Assembly (NCBI RefSeq): GCF_003667345.1 | Contig: NZ_RCWF01000005.1 | Coordinates: 124,001 to 188,000 of the forward strand | Origin: Poseidonibacter antarcticus | GTDB lineage: Bacteria; Campylobacterota; Campylobacteria; Campylobacterales; Arcobacteraceae | Direction: 5' to 3' | DNA: 64,000 nt | Shown: positions 15,645 through 25,340 of the stretch, piece by piece | Position numbering within the stretch: the first letter of the stretch is position 1 | Layout of the letters: the number at the start of each line of letters is the position of its first letter | Position numbers and translations under genes: made by a program | Notes under the pieces: generated by a model | Database searches by the model: none | Seen by the model: only the letters and a program-made list of their open reading frames with translations | What the model was told of the DNA's origin: nothing

Positions 15645-16124
15645 CTATTGTTCTTTATATTTAATTTTTTCTATTCTGTTTTTTTGATCTGTAATATAAT
15701 TTATTAATTCTGTAGATGTATTAAATACTTCACCAACTACTCTTCTATTTTGTGCGGCACCTGCTTTTGTATTATTATCATACAAAGGAGTTGATTCACC
15801 AAATCCCATTGCTTTAACTTTTGAGGGACTAACACCTAATTTAATTAATTCAGATTTAACTTTATTGGCTCTTCTTGATGATAAATCATAATTATATTTA
15901 GCATCTGCCAAAGAACTTGTATGTCCTTCAATAACCGTAAATAAATCACTTTCTTTTAAAAATTGAGCATATTCTTTTATTTCTTTCATCTCTAATGTAT
16001 TAGAATAAATAGTAGAACCATTCTTAAACTGAACATTTAAATCCTTAACCATTATGCAGTCAGCCGCACTTAAAGATACAGCTCCTATAAATCCTGCTAA
16101 TGTTGATATGATAATTTTTTTCAA
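15645..16124 (-). CDS. OmpA-family peptidoglycan-associated outer-membrane protein
   Basis: The 159-residue protein has a signal peptide (KKIIISTLAGFIGAVSLSA) and a C-terminal OmpA domain. Motifs include VIEGHTSSLADAKYNYDLSSRRANKVKS (given in parts: EGHTSS, NYDLSSRRA), then GFGESTPLYDN and QNRRV. It would bind peptidoglycan from the periplasm. The start is a TTG at 16124, with AGGAG 7 bases upstream. It is divergent from the repeat lipoprotein gene and shares a 116-bp promoter region with it. Confidence 0.85.
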   Translation of the reverse strand: MKKIIISTLAGFIGAVSLSAADCIMVKDLNVQFKNGSTIYSNTLEMKEIKEYAQFLKESDLFTVIEGHTSSLADAKYNYDLSSRRANKVKSELIKLGVSPSKVKAMGFGESTPLYDNNTKAGAAQNRRVVGEVFNTSTELINYITDQKNRIEKIKYKEQ

Positions 16125-16240
16125 TTTTTTCTCCTAGAATTTGATAAGTATGATATTATACCGTATCATATCATATCTAATTTTAAAGTAATATTTATGA
16201 TTATTTTGTTAAGATTAACCTAAATTTTAAAGGGATAAAA

Positions 16241-17611
16241 ATGTCAAATTATTTAAGAAATTCTGCAATATTAGCAACACTTACTGTTATTGGAATGACT
16301 GGTTGTACATCAAAAGATACAATGAATACATCATCTAATAAAGTAATGCAATTACAAGAAGAAATTGAAGCACAAAATGCAAAGATCTCTCAATTAGAAC
16401 TAGATAAAACAAGAGCATTAAACTCAATTCAGGCAATGAATATTGAAGCAAATGACAAAAATGCCGTAAGTAACTCTTTAGTTCCTGCAAATGCTGTAGC
16501 TGGCGAATGTTATGCAAAAGTTTTAGTTCCCGCAAAATATGAGACTAAAAACATTCAAAAAATGCTAAAAGAATCAAGAACTAATATTTCTATTACTCCC
16601 GCAACTTATAAAGTTGTTGAAAAAAAAGTTACAATTAGAGAAGCTTCTAATAAATTGATAACAGTCCCTGCAACTTACAAAACTGTTACTGAAAAAATTT
16701 TAATTAAACCTGAAACAACTAAATTAATTGTTGTGCCAGAAACATATAAAAAAGCTTCAAAAAAAGTACTAGCTTCTGAAGAAACTTCAAGATTGCTTAC
16801 AGTTCCCGCAACTTATAAAACTGTTAAAGAAACAGTAATGGTTGAACCAGAAAAAACTAAATTAGTAACAGTGCCTGCAACATACAAGACTGTTACTGAA
16901 AAGATTTTAATTAAACCTGCATATACTACATGGAAAAAAGGTAGAGGAGAAATTGAAAAAGTTGATAATTCAACTGGTGATATTTTATGTTTAGTTGAAG
17001 TACCAGCTGTTTACAAAACACTTACTTCAAAAGTAATTGATGAACCTGCACATACAAAAGAAGTTAAAACTCCAGCTGTATATAGAACAGTAGAAAAAAG
17101 AGTTGTAGCAACTCCAGCTACTAGTAAAGAAATAAAAATTCCTGCTGTTTATAGAACTGTGCCAACACAAGAAATTCAAACTCCTACAATTACTAAAAAA
17201 GTTACTATCCCTGCTGTTTATGAAACAGTGACAAAAAAAGTTGTAGCAACTCCAGCTACTACAAAAGAAATAAAAATTCCTGCCATTTGTAAAATGGTTA
17301 AAACAAGAGAACTTGTAAGTCCGGCAAAAGAAATTAAGACAATTATCCCTGCTGTTTATACACAAGTACCAACAAAAATCAAAGTTGCTGATTCATATCT
17401 TAAATGGCAACCAATTCTTTGTGAAACAAATACTACAACAGACGTAGTTGCTCACTTACAAAGAGCATTAAAAGCAAAAAAATTCAAAATTACATATATT
17501 GATGGGGTTTATGGACCAGAAACTAAGGCTGCTGTAAAAGCATATCAAAGAGTAAACAAATTAAATGAAGGTGCTCTTACTTTAGAAACTCTAAAATCTT
17601 TAGGTTTATAG
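16241..17611 (+). CDS. Lipoprotein with twelve ~23-residue VPAxYKTV repeats and a C-terminal peptidoglycan-binding domain
   Basis: The 456-residue protein starts with a lipoprotein signal ending in TVIGMTGC. A short coiled-coil segment (about residues 35-65) and twelve repeats of about 23 residues follow. The pattern is V/I-P-A-x-Y-K/R-T-V, then a basic stretch and a P-E/A-x-T-K. A Trp-Cys insertion interrupts the array after repeat six, and a similar W-x-x-x-L-C closes it. The C-terminal 60 residues match the PG_binding_1 fold (ITYIDGVYGPETKAAVKAYQ). It probably spans the periplasm from the outer membrane to the cell wall. The function of the repeats is unknown to me. Confidence 0.8.
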   Translation: MSNYLRNSAILATLTVIGMTGCTSKDTMNTSSNKVMQLQEEIEAQNAKISQLELDKTRALNSIQAMNIEANDKNAVSNSLVPANAVAGECYAKVLVPAKYETKNIQKMLKESRTNISITPATYKVVEKKVTIREASNKLITVPATYKTVTEKILIKPETTKLIVVPETYKKASKKVLASEETSRLLTVPATYKTVKETVMVEPEKTKLVTVPATYKTVTEKILIKPAYTTWKKGRGEIEKVDNSTGDILCLVEVPAVYKTLTSKVIDEPAHTKEVKTPAVYRTVEKRVVATPATSKEIKIPAVYRTVPTQEIQTPTITKKVTIPAVYETVTKKVVATPATTKEIKIPAICKMVKTRELVSPAKEIKTIIPAVYTQVPTKIKVADSYLKWQPILCETNTTTDVVAHLQRALKAKKFKITYIDGVYGPETKAAVKAYQRVNKLNEGALTLETLKSLGL

Positions 17612-17621
17612 TATAATAAGG

Positions 17622-17645
17622 ACAAAAAGCGTTGACGCTTTTTGT
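17622..17645 (+). terminator. Terminator after the repeat lipoprotein gene
   Basis: ACAAAAAGCGT and ACGCTTTTTGT pair around a TG loop and are followed by TTTTA. It lies 11 bp after the stop codon. The hairpin is symmetric enough to act in both directions. Confidence 0.8.
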
Positions 17646-17674
17646 TTTTAATTTTAAAGGCCGAGAAAAATTTA

Positions 17675-17878
17675 ATGAAAATACTAAAATATACACTTAT
17701 ACTATTATTTATAACAAGTTTCTTTACAGCTTGTTCTTCAAAAGTACAAACAGAAGTTACCGAATCGAACGATCAAAATGTTTCAGGACTATTAAAAACA
17801 TTAATAAAAAAAGAACAAGAAATTAATAAATTAAATCAAAAATTAGAAGATTGCAAAAAAACAAAAGATGTAGAATAA
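17675..17878 (+). CDS. Small lipoprotein with a coiled-coil tail
   Basis: The 67-residue product has a hydrophobic leader ending in FFTACSS, a lipobox-like cysteine, and then a charged helical tail (KKEQEINKLNQKLEDCKK). I chose the ATG at 17675. The upstream ATG at 17642 lies inside the terminator hairpin, and its extra residues precede the signal peptide. The stop is 1 bp before miaA, so the two are probably co-transcribed. No further function can be assigned. Confidence 0.65.
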   Translation: MKILKYTLILLFITSFFTACSSKVQTEVTESNDQNVSGLLKTLIKKEQEINKLNQKLEDCKKTKDVE

Positions 17879-17879
17879 A

Positions 17880-18752
17880 ATGAAAGAAATTGCAATTATA
17901 GGATCTACGGCTTCAGGTAAAACGGGTTTATCCTTGGAAATAGCAGATAAAACAAACTCAATTATATTATCACTTGATTCTCTATCTGTATATAAAGATA
18001 TTGATATTGCATCTGCAAAACCTACAAAAGAAGAAAGAGGGGATATTATTCATTTTGGAATAAATGAAGTTTATCCAAATGAAGAATATGATGTAATCAA
18101 GTTTATCGATTGTTATAAAAAAGCAAAAAAATATGCGCAAGAGAATAATAAAAATCTTATTATAGTAGGTGGAACAGGATTCTATCTAAAAGCTTTAATA
18201 GAAGGCTTATCTACAGGTGTTAAATCAAAAATAAAATTAGATTCAAATGTTGGTGAAGTTTATGATTTATTATACTCACTTGATGAAGATTATATGTCAA
18301 GAATTAAAAGAAATGATAAGTATAGAGTTGAAAAAGCTTACGCAATTTATAAAGAGACAAATCTAACTCCAAGTGAATATTTTCTACAAAATCCTAAGAT
18401 TCCAATTACTAAAGATCTTAAATTATTTGAAATTATTTGGGAGAAAGAAGAATTAAAAAAAAGGATTCATCAAAGAACAAAAGTAATGATAAAAGATGGA
18501 ATTATTGATGAAGTTATTTTTTTAGAAAAAAAATATTCAAGAAAGCCAAATAGCATGTCATCTATTGGTATTTTAGAAACCCTAGAATTTTTAGATGGTA
18601 GATTAGATAAAAAACAATTGGAAGAAAAAATCGCATTAAATACAACTAAACTTGCTAAAAGACAAAACACCTTTAACAAAGGTCAATTTAATAATCAACA
18701 AACATCTGGAGTTATAACAAGCTTAAATTCAGAGATTCTTAAGTTTTTTTAG
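17880..18752 (+). CDS. miaA: tRNA dimethylallyltransferase
   Basis: The 290-residue protein starts with the P-loop [11 protein letters not shown] and the conserved [19 protein letters not shown], followed by [13 protein letters not shown]. These are MiaA hallmarks. It adds a dimethylallyl group to A37 of tRNAs that read UNN codons. The length is slightly below the usual 300-310, as in other Campylobacterota. It follows the small lipoprotein gene by 1 bp. Confidence 0.95.
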   Translation: MKEIAIIGSTASGKTGLSLEIADKTNSIILSLDSLSVYKDIDIASAKPTKEERGDIIHFGINEVYPNEEYDVIKFIDCYKKAKKYAQENNKNLIIVGGTGFYLKALIEGLSTGVKSKIKLDSNVGEVYDLLYSLDEDYMSRIKRNDKYRVEKAYAIYKETNLTPSEYFLQNPKIPITKDLKLFEIIWEKEELKKRIHQRTKVMIKDGIIDEVIFLEKKYSRKPNSMSSIGILETLEFLDGRLDKKQLEEKIALNTTKLAKRQNTFNKGQFNNQQTSGVITSLNSEILKFF

Positions 18753-18837
18753 TTATAATCCGCGTTCTAAGAGTTTAATAAAGGGCAACATAGACTTGAC
18801 CTTTTATTTTACATTAATTTTATATAAGGAATATGGC

Positions 18838-19044
18838 GTGAAAAAAGATATACACCCAGATTACAAAACTTGTACAGTATCTTGTGCTTGTGGTAATACA
18901 TTTGAAACTAAATCAAATGTTGAAACTATGAGAATAGATATTTGTTCAGAATGTCACCCATTCTTTACTGGTGAGCAAAAAATTGTTGATGCTGCTGGTA
19001 GAGTTGAGAAATTCAAAGCTAAATACGCTGCTGCTGCAAAGTAG
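18838..19044 (+). CDS. rpmE: 50S ribosomal protein L31
   Basis: The 68-residue protein is [14 protein letters not shown] onward, with the zinc-binding cysteines in CTVSCACGN and [11 protein letters not shown], so it is the Cys-containing (C+) form. The start is the GTG at 18838, 7 bases after AAGGA. An in-frame upstream ATG at 18796 would add residues with no counterpart in L31. rsmI follows closely. Confidence 0.95.
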   Translation: MKKDIHPDYKTCTVSCACGNTFETKSNVETMRIDICSECHPFFTGEQKIVDAAGRVEKFKAKYAAAAK

Positions 19045-19053
19045 TAGAACTTT

Positions 19054-19875
19054 ATGCTCTGCTTAGTTCCCACTCCAATAGGTAATCTTGAAGATATCTC
19101 AAAAAGATCTCTTCAAGTCCTAGAAGAGTGCGAACTAATTTTTTGTGAAGATACAAGAGTCACAAAAAAACTACTTTCACTTTTAGGTGAAAAAAATAAT
19201 CTAGACTTTTCAAATAAAGAGTATAAATCTTACCACTCTCATAATGAAAAGAAAGTCCTAGAAACATTATCAAAAGAAACTTTTACTAAAAATGTTGTTT
19301 ATGTAAGTGATGCAGGAATGCCTTGTGTCTCAGACCCAGGTGCAACTCTAGTTGATTTTTGTATAAAAAATGACATACAATATGATGTATTACCAGGTGC
19401 AAATGCTGTTTTAACTGCTTATGCAATGAGTGGATTTACACATACTACTTTTTCTTTCCATGGCTTTTTAGCTCATAAAGGAAGTGAAAGAACTTCAAAA
19501 TTAAATGCCATTTTAAATGATGATAAATTAGCAATAATTTATGAGTCACCACATAGATTAGGTAAATTATTAGAAGAATTAAATAAACAAGCCCCAAATA
19601 GAACAATATTTTTAGCAAAAGAAATAACAAAATTACATCAAACTACATATAAAGATACTGCATCAAAATTATATGAAGAGTTTAAAAGTATAAACATAAG
19701 AGGTGAATGGGTTGTTGTTATTGAACCTTTAGAAATAACAGGTTCACACCTTGAATTAAAAGATATACAAGACCTTCCTTTAGCTCCAAAAGTTAAAGCA
19801 AAACTTATATCTAAACTAACAGGACAATCTACAAAAGAGGTTTATCAAGAACTTTTAGATAGAATCACTTTATGA
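19054..19875 (+). CDS. rsmI: 16S rRNA (cytidine-1402-2'-O)-methyltransferase RsmI
   Basis: The 273-residue protein has LVPTPIGNLEDISKRSLQVL at the N terminus, FCEDTRVTKKLL, SDAGMPCVSDPGATLV and HGFLAHKGSER. These are the diagnostic stretches of RsmI in the SAM-dependent tetrapyrrole-methylase fold. It modifies the ribosomal P site. It overlaps the next rRNA methyltransferase gene by 4 bp. Confidence 0.95.
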   Translation: MLCLVPTPIGNLEDISKRSLQVLEECELIFCEDTRVTKKLLSLLGEKNNLDFSNKEYKSYHSHNEKKVLETLSKETFTKNVVYVSDAGMPCVSDPGATLVDFCIKNDIQYDVLPGANAVLTAYAMSGFTHTTFSFHGFLAHKGSERTSKLNAILNDDKLAIIYESPHRLGKLLEELNKQAPNRTIFLAKEITKLHQTTYKDTASKLYEEFKSINIRGEWVVVIEPLEITGSHLELKDIQDLPLAPKVKAKLISKLTGQSTKEVYQELLDRITL

Positions 19876-20561
19876 TAATATATGGAAAACAAATCGTACT
19901 ATACGTACTTGAAAATCACCCCGAATTAATTGAAGAAGTTTTTCTTTCAAAAGAAATAGATAAAAAACTATTTTCTAAGTTTGCAAACTTAAAAAAAGTA
20001 ATCTATAAAGTTGATAATCAAAAAGCACAAGCCTTAGCAAAAGGAGGAAACCATCAAGGTTTCTTCTTAAAACTTGTTCAATTTGACTATGCACCAATAA
20101 AAGAGTTCAAAGATATGAACTTTATTTTAGTTTTAGATGGTGTTACAGATGTTGGTAATATTGGAGCAATCGCAAGAACTGCGTATTCAATGGGAATTGA
20201 AGGAATAATTGCATCAAATATAAAAACAATCAATAACGCAGGAATTGTAAGAACAAGTTCTGGAGCATTACTTGATTTACCTTTTATGGTTCATCCAAGA
20301 TCAGCTGATCTTTCAAGTGAACTTAGAGATTGTGGATTTACCTTGATTGGTGCTACAATGGATGGTATTGATCTAAAAAAATATGGAAAGATTGAAAAAA
20401 CAGATAAAGTTGCACTATTTTTAGGAAGTGAAGGTGAAGGTATTTCTCCAAAAGTTGCTAAAAAACTTGATTTAAAAGTATCAATTGCAATGGAACATGA
20501 ATTTGATTCTTTAAACGTATCTGTAGCAGCTGGGATATTAATTTATAATCTAAAAAGATAA
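19872..20561 (+). CDS. rlmB: TrmH-family 23S rRNA (guanosine-2'-O)-methyltransferase
   Basis: The 229-residue protein has a small N-terminal substrate-binding domain and then the SPOUT domain. Motif 1 is VLDGVTDVGNIGAIARTAYS, motif 2 is LFLGSEGEGIS and motif 3 is ALNVSVAAG-like (SLNVSVAAGILIYNL). This knotted fold methylates ribose 2'-OH groups, and RlmB (G2251) is the most probable member. The gene overlaps rsmI by 4 bp, giving a small rRNA-modification operon. Confidence 0.88.
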   Translation: MIIYGKQIVLYVLENHPELIEEVFLSKEIDKKLFSKFANLKKVIYKVDNQKAQALAKGGNHQGFFLKLVQFDYAPIKEFKDMNFILVLDGVTDVGNIGAIARTAYSMGIEGIIASNIKTINNAGIVRTSSGALLDLPFMVHPRSADLSSELRDCGFTLIGATMDGIDLKKYGKIEKTDKVALFLGSEGEGISPKVAKKLDLKVSIAMEHEFDSLNVSVAAGILIYNLKR

Positions 20562-20571
20562 GAGATTCACT

Positions 20572-21384
20572 ATGCTAAAAAAATTAATTTTAATAATATC
20601 TTCTACTGTAGTATTGAATGCAAGTATAAATACAGAAGTTGAAAATATAATAGGTTCAAGTACTTATAATACAAATAAAAACCTAATCAACTATATTTTC
20701 AATGGAAATAGTTCTACATACTATACTAATGGACAAGTAAATTATATAGCATTAACAAATACATTGCAAAGTAATGGTTTATTAAAATTAAAATATGGTT
20801 CATCTCAATATATAAATATTTCATTTAAAATAAGTGACAATCCAAAAAAATCTCTTATGATTCTACAAGATACACTAAAATCTTTAGGTTATTATTACTA
20901 TCTTGTTCAAGATGCTAAATATGATAAAAACAAATATATTTGGACTATAAAATTAAAAACAGAAGCCGCCATTAACCCTCTTAGGTTATCAAAAGCACTT
21001 GCAAGAAATAATTGTAAAGTAAGCTTTATAAAAAAAGAGGGCAAATATGATTGGAAATATTCTATAAATAGTGATAATTCAGTGATTTACAAAGCAAATG
21101 ACTTAATAAGTAACTCTCAATTATCATTAAAAAAACCACTTAAACCATATATAGTAAAAGTTGAAAATGCTACTAGCTTAAATATAGTATCAAATAGTGG
21201 AAATAGATGGTATCCAAATGTAATTTTTTATGATAATGATTTAAATATTATAGAAAGTTTTAAAGATGATAGTTTACATCATAATTTAAGTATTGATGTA
21301 CCAAATAATACAACATATATAAAAATAGATGATTTGTATTCTCTTGCTAACTTAAAGCGAGGGATTAGTATTACAAAGGAGTAG
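20572..21384 (+). CDS. Putative periplasmic protein, unknown function
   Basis: The 270-residue protein begins with a signal peptide (KKLILIISSTVVLNA). No catalytic motif is visible. The middle contains an alternating polar/aromatic region with many Tyr and Asn (YYYYLVQDAKYDKN). The C-terminal third (residues about 190-260) looks like a beta-sandwich, with FYDNDLNIIESF and YIKIDDLYSL. It lies 10 bp after rlmB and 3 bp before the aminotransferase gene, within the same operon. I do not recognise a family. Confidence 0.72.
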   Translation: MLKKLILIISSTVVLNASINTEVENIIGSSTYNTNKNLINYIFNGNSSTYYTNGQVNYIALTNTLQSNGLLKLKYGSSQYINISFKISDNPKKSLMILQDTLKSLGYYYYLVQDAKYDKNKYIWTIKLKTEAAINPLRLSKALARNNCKVSFIKKEGKYDWKYSINSDNSVIYKANDLISNSQLSLKKPLKPYIVKVENATSLNIVSNSGNRWYPNVIFYDNDLNIIESFKDDSLHHNLSIDVPNNTTYIKIDDLYSLANLKRGISITKE

Positions 21385-21387
21385 TAA

Positions 21388-22602
21388 GTGTTTAATGAAA
21401 TAGAGTTCGAAAGAATGAAAAGACTTCCAAATTATGTGTTTGCTGAAGTTAATAATATAAAAATGGAAGCTAGACATGCTGGCGAAGATATAATAGATTT
21501 TTCAATGGGAAATCCTGATGGTCCTACACCACAACATATTATTGATAAATTAAAAGAAACAGCAGATAAAGGGAAAAACCACGGTTATTCTGTAAGTGCT
21601 GGTATATATAAACTTAGACTTGCAATTTGTAACTGGTATAAAAGAAAATATGGTGTTGATTACCTAGACCCTGATAAACACGCTTGTGCAACAATGGGTT
21701 CTAAAGAAGGTTATGTTCACTTAGTTCAAGCAATTGTAAATGTTGGTGATGTAGCAGTAGTTCCAGATCCAACTTATCCAATTCACTCGTATGCATTTAT
21801 GTTAAGTGGAGCAGCTATTCATAAGTTTGAACTTTCTTTTGGTCATGATTATAAAGTTGATGAAGATATATTCTTTGAAAGATTACAAAAAACACTTGAT
21901 GAATCAATTCCTAAAGTAAAATTTGTAGTTGTAAACTTCCCACATAATCCAACATGTGCAACAGTTACACCAGAATTTTATCAAAGACTTGTAGATATGG
22001 CAAAAAGAGAAAGATTCTATGTAATTTCTGATATTGCGTATGCTGATATATCTTTTGATGGATATAAAAGTCCTTCAATATTTGGAGCAGAGGGTGCACT
22101 TGATGTTGCAGTTGAATCATTTACTTTATCTAAATCATATAATATGGCAGGATGGAGAGTTGGATTTATTGTTGGTAATGAAAAACTTGTAGGAGCATTA
22201 AAAAGAATCAAATCTTGGCTTGATTATGGAATGTTTACACCAATTCAAGTAGCTGCAACTGTAGCACTTGATGGACCACAAGAATGTGTAGCAGAACATG
22301 TTGAAAAATATAGATTTAGACGAGATGTTATGATTGATGCATTTAAAGATGCAGGTTGGGAAATGGATACACCAAATGCTTCTATGTTTATTTGGGCAAA
22401 AATCCCAAAAGTAGCTGAACATTTAGGAAGTATGGAATTTTCAAAACAATTATTAACTCAAGCACAAGTAGCTGTTAGTCCTGGTATTGGATTTGGTCAC
22501 TATGGTGAAGGTTATGTAAGAATTGCACTAATTGAAAATGAAAAAAGAATTAGACAAGCAGCAAAAAATATTAAGAAATATTTAAAATCATTAGAAAAAT
22601 AA
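21388..22602 (+). CDS. Class I/II PLP-dependent aminotransferase (aspartate/LL-DAP/alanine type)
   Basis: The 404-residue protein has FSMGNPDGPTP near the N terminus, the YPIHSYAF region, NFPHNPT and the PLP lysine in SFTLSKSYNMAGWRVGF. This is the fold-type I subgroup often annotated as LL-diaminopimelate aminotransferase or AlaA/AspC in Campylobacterota. The start is a GTG at 21388, 7 bases after AAGGAG. The next gene, hom, makes homoserine from aspartate semialdehyde, so an aspartate-family role is plausible. The exact substrate is uncertain. Confidence 0.88.
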   Translation: MFNEIEFERMKRLPNYVFAEVNNIKMEARHAGEDIIDFSMGNPDGPTPQHIIDKLKETADKGKNHGYSVSAGIYKLRLAICNWYKRKYGVDYLDPDKHACATMGSKEGYVHLVQAIVNVGDVAVVPDPTYPIHSYAFMLSGAAIHKFELSFGHDYKVDEDIFFERLQKTLDESIPKVKFVVVNFPHNPTCATVTPEFYQRLVDMAKRERFYVISDIAYADISFDGYKSPSIFGAEGALDVAVESFTLSKSYNMAGWRVGFIVGNEKLVGALKRIKSWLDYGMFTPIQVAATVALDGPQECVAEHVEKYRFRRDVMIDAFKDAGWEMDTPNASMFIWAKIPKVAEHLGSMEFSKQLLTQAQVAVSPGIGFGHYGEGYVRIALIENEKRIRQAAKNIKKYLKSLEK

Positions 22603-22621
22603 AAATAGGGTAGGGAATAAT

Positions 22622-23884
22622 ATGTTAAAAGTAGGAATTATTGGAGTAGGAACAGTTGGAACTAGTGTTGCAAATATTTTAAGAGATAATAAAAATATTA
22701 TTACTGCACGTGCTGGTATTGAGATTGAGCCTGTTCTAGGAGTAGTTTCAAACTTAAACAAAAAAAGAGATGTCTCTATCAAATTAACTGATAATATTGA
22801 TGATATTTTAAATGATGATTCAATTGATATTGTAGTTGAACTTATGGGTGGAATTGAAAAACCTTATGAAGTAGTGAAAAAAGCTTTAGCAAAAGGTAAA
22901 GCTGTTGTAACTGCAAATAAAGCTTTACTAGCTTATCATAGATATGAATTACAAGAAATAGCTGGAGATACTGCATTTGAATATGAGGCAGCAGTAGCTG
23001 GTGGTATTCCAATTATTAATGCATTAAGAGAAGGTTTAACTGCAAATAATATTTTATCAATCAAAGGTATTATGAACGGTACTTGTAACTATATGCTTAC
23101 AAAAATGATTCAAGAAGGTGTTGATTATGACACTATTTTAAAAGAATCACAAGAATTAGGATATGCAGAAGCTGATCCAACATTTGATGTTGGTGGTTTT
23201 GATGCTGCTCATAAATTACTAATTTTAGGATCAATTGCTTACGGAATTGATGCAAAGCCTGAAGATATTCTAATTGAAGGTATTGAAAATATTTCACCTG
23301 AAGATATTGATTTTGCATCTGAATTTGATTATTCAATCAAATTATTAACAATTGCTAAAAAAATTGGTAATCAAATCGAACTTAGAGTTCATCCTGTATT
23401 AATACCAAATTCGCAAATGATTGCAAAAGTTGAAGGTGTTATGAATGGTGTATCTGTAATTGGTGATAAAGTTGGTGAAACAATGTATTATGGACCAGGA
23501 GCAGGTGGAGATGCAACTGCTTCAGCTGTTGTTGCAAATATTGTTGATATTGCAAGACGTGGAAAAGGTTCACCAATGCTTGGTTTTGAGGCTTCTTATG
23601 GTGAAGATTTAAAACTAATGAGTAAAGACGATATTCAAACAAAATATTATTTAAGACTTAGAGTTGAAGATAAAGCTGGTGTATTAGCAAAAGTTGCAAA
23701 TATTCTAAGTAAATATGATATTTCTATTGAAAAAATGATTCAAAAACCATTAAATAAAACTTGTGCACATATATTACTATCTACACATATTTCTATTGAA
23801 AGTAATATAAATAAAGCACTTGCTGAAATTAAAGAAGCAGGTGTTGTAACAGCTGAACCTGCAATGATTAGAATAGAAGATTAA
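22622..23884 (+). CDS. hom: Homoserine dehydrogenase
   Basis: The 420-residue protein has an N-terminal NAD(P) site (IIGVGTVGTSVANIL), the middle-domain motif EAAVAGGIPIINALREGL, the conserved NGTCNYMLTKM, and a C-terminal ACT domain (about 345-420) for allosteric feedback. It reduces aspartate semialdehyde to homoserine, which leads to threonine and methionine. It lies 20 bp after the aminotransferase gene. Confidence 0.96.
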   Translation: MLKVGIIGVGTVGTSVANILRDNKNIITARAGIEIEPVLGVVSNLNKKRDVSIKLTDNIDDILNDDSIDIVVELMGGIEKPYEVVKKALAKGKAVVTANKALLAYHRYELQEIAGDTAFEYEAAVAGGIPIINALREGLTANNILSIKGIMNGTCNYMLTKMIQEGVDYDTILKESQELGYAEADPTFDVGGFDAAHKLLILGSIAYGIDAKPEDILIEGIENISPEDIDFASEFDYSIKLLTIAKKIGNQIELRVHPVLIPNSQMIAKVEGVMNGVSVIGDKVGETMYYGPGAGGDATASAVVANIVDIARRGKGSPMLGFEASYGEDLKLMSKDDIQTKYYLRLRVEDKAGVLAKVANILSKYDISIEKMIQKPLNKTCAHILLSTHISIESNINKALAEIKEAGVVTAEPAMIRIED

Positions 23885-23972
23885 TTCTTCTTTCTAATTC
23901 TTCTTTTTACTCTTTAACATCACTTAAAACTCTTTTTTTACACTATAATCACTCTTAAACAAATCAAAAAAT

Positions 23973-25340
23973 ATGGATAACACTTTGACAAAATCAAATC
24001 ACTTAACTACACAAAAAATCCCATCACTTATTAGACAGTTAGCAATTCCTGCAAGTGTTGGAATGTTTTTTAACACTATGTACAATGTTGTAGATACATT
24101 TTATGCTGGACTTATTTCAACCCAAGCAATTGCAGCTTTATCTCTATCTTTTATGATATTCTTCTTAATTATTGGTCTAGGATATGGTTTTTCTTCAGCA
24201 ATTACTGCCTTATTAGGAAATGCTTTTGGAAAAAAGAAATATAAATTGGCTTCAATTTATGCACATAAAGGTCTATTTTTTGTACCTCTTCTTGGTATTC
24301 TTCTTGGAATTATTGGATATTTTGTAGCACCTTCATTGTTTATTTTATTAGGTGCAAGTGAACAATATTTAGCTACATCAATAGAATATATAAATCCTAT
24401 TTTATTTGGTACAGTATTTTTTATGTTTAATTTCTCACTAAACTCAATACTTGTGGCACAAGGTGATACAAAAACATATAGAAATACTTTAATATTTGGT
24501 TTCTTTGCAAACCTAGCTTTAAATCCTTTATTTATTTATGGATTTTTATTTATACCTGCAATGGGAATAAAAGGTATCGCAATTGCTACAGTTTTAATTC
24601 AAGTAATAAATATGTTTTTTATGCTTTATAAAGTACTTCAAACAAAAGTTATTCACTTTGAGAAATTAGAATATTTTCTTCCAGATTTTAGAATATATAA
24701 ATTATTTATGAGCCAAGGATTACCTATAAGTTTGAGTATGTTAACTATGGCATTTGGTTCATTAATTCTTACTTATTTTGTATCTCATTACGGTATGCAA
24801 GCAGTTGCAGGATATGGTATAGGATATAGAGTTGAGCAACTTATGCTTTTACCAGCACTTGGTCTTAATACTGCTGTTTTAACACTTGTTTCAAATAATT
24901 ATGGTGCTAAAAAATATGATAGAGTTATTGAGACATTAAAAGTTTCACTTAAATATGGATTTATAATTTCGACTGTTGGAATAATATTATTAACTCTTCT
25001 TGGAAGATTTATTATCACTCAATTTGATTCAAATGAAATAGTTGTAAACTTTGGAGTTGATTATTTACTAGTTGAAATATGGATTTTCTATGCTTATATT
25101 GTTTTATTTATTTGTGTATCAACACTTCAAGGAATAAAAAAACCTAAGATGATTTTATTTATTAGTTTATATAGACAAATTATTGCAAAACTTATTATTG
25201 CATGGATTATTGTTAAATATTTTGAATTGGATTACATTTATTTATGGTTTGGAATTTTATTTATGATTTATAGTGCTGCAATATTCACATATTTTTATAC
25301 AAATAAAGTACTTAAAAAAGTTTGTAATAAAACAATTTAA
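23973..25340 (+). CDS. MATE-family multidrug/cation antiporter
   Basis: The 455-residue protein has about twelve membrane segments in two similar halves. The N-terminal motif is SLIRQLAIPASVGMFFNTMYNVVDTFYAG, and GYGIGYRVEQLMLLPALGLNTAVLTLVSNNYGAK starts the second half (shown for its GYGIGYR...QLMLLPA signature). It exports drugs or organic cations using sodium or protons. It ends by overlapping the stop of a convergent MFS gene by 4 bp. Confidence 0.9.
   Translation: MDNTLTKSNHLTTQKIPSLIRQLAIPASVGMFFNTMYNVVDTFYAGLISTQAIAALSLSFMIFFLIIGLGYGFSSAITALLGNAFGKKKYKLASIYAHKGLFFVPLLGILLGIIGYFVAPSLFILLGASEQYLATSIEYINPILFGTVFFMFNFSLNSILVAQGDTKTYRNTLIFGFFANLALNPLFIYGFLFIPAMGIKGIAIATVLIQVINMFFMLYKVLQTKVIHFEKLEYFLPDFRIYKLFMSQGLPISLSMLTMAFGSLILTYFVSHYGMQAVAGYGIGYRVEQLMLLPALGLNTAVLTLVSNNYGAKKYDRVIETLKVSLKYGFIISTVGIILLTLLGRFIITQFDSNEIVVNFGVDYLLVEIWIFYAYIVLFICVSTLQGIKKPKMILFISLYRQIIAKLIIAWIIVKYFELDYIYLWFGILFMIYSAAIFTYFYTNKVLKKVCNKTI

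Noticed and set aside
18796-18837. N-terminal extension of L31 from ATG 18796
   Set aside because: The extra residues do not belong to L31; GTG 18838 has a Shine-Dalgarno and the family start.
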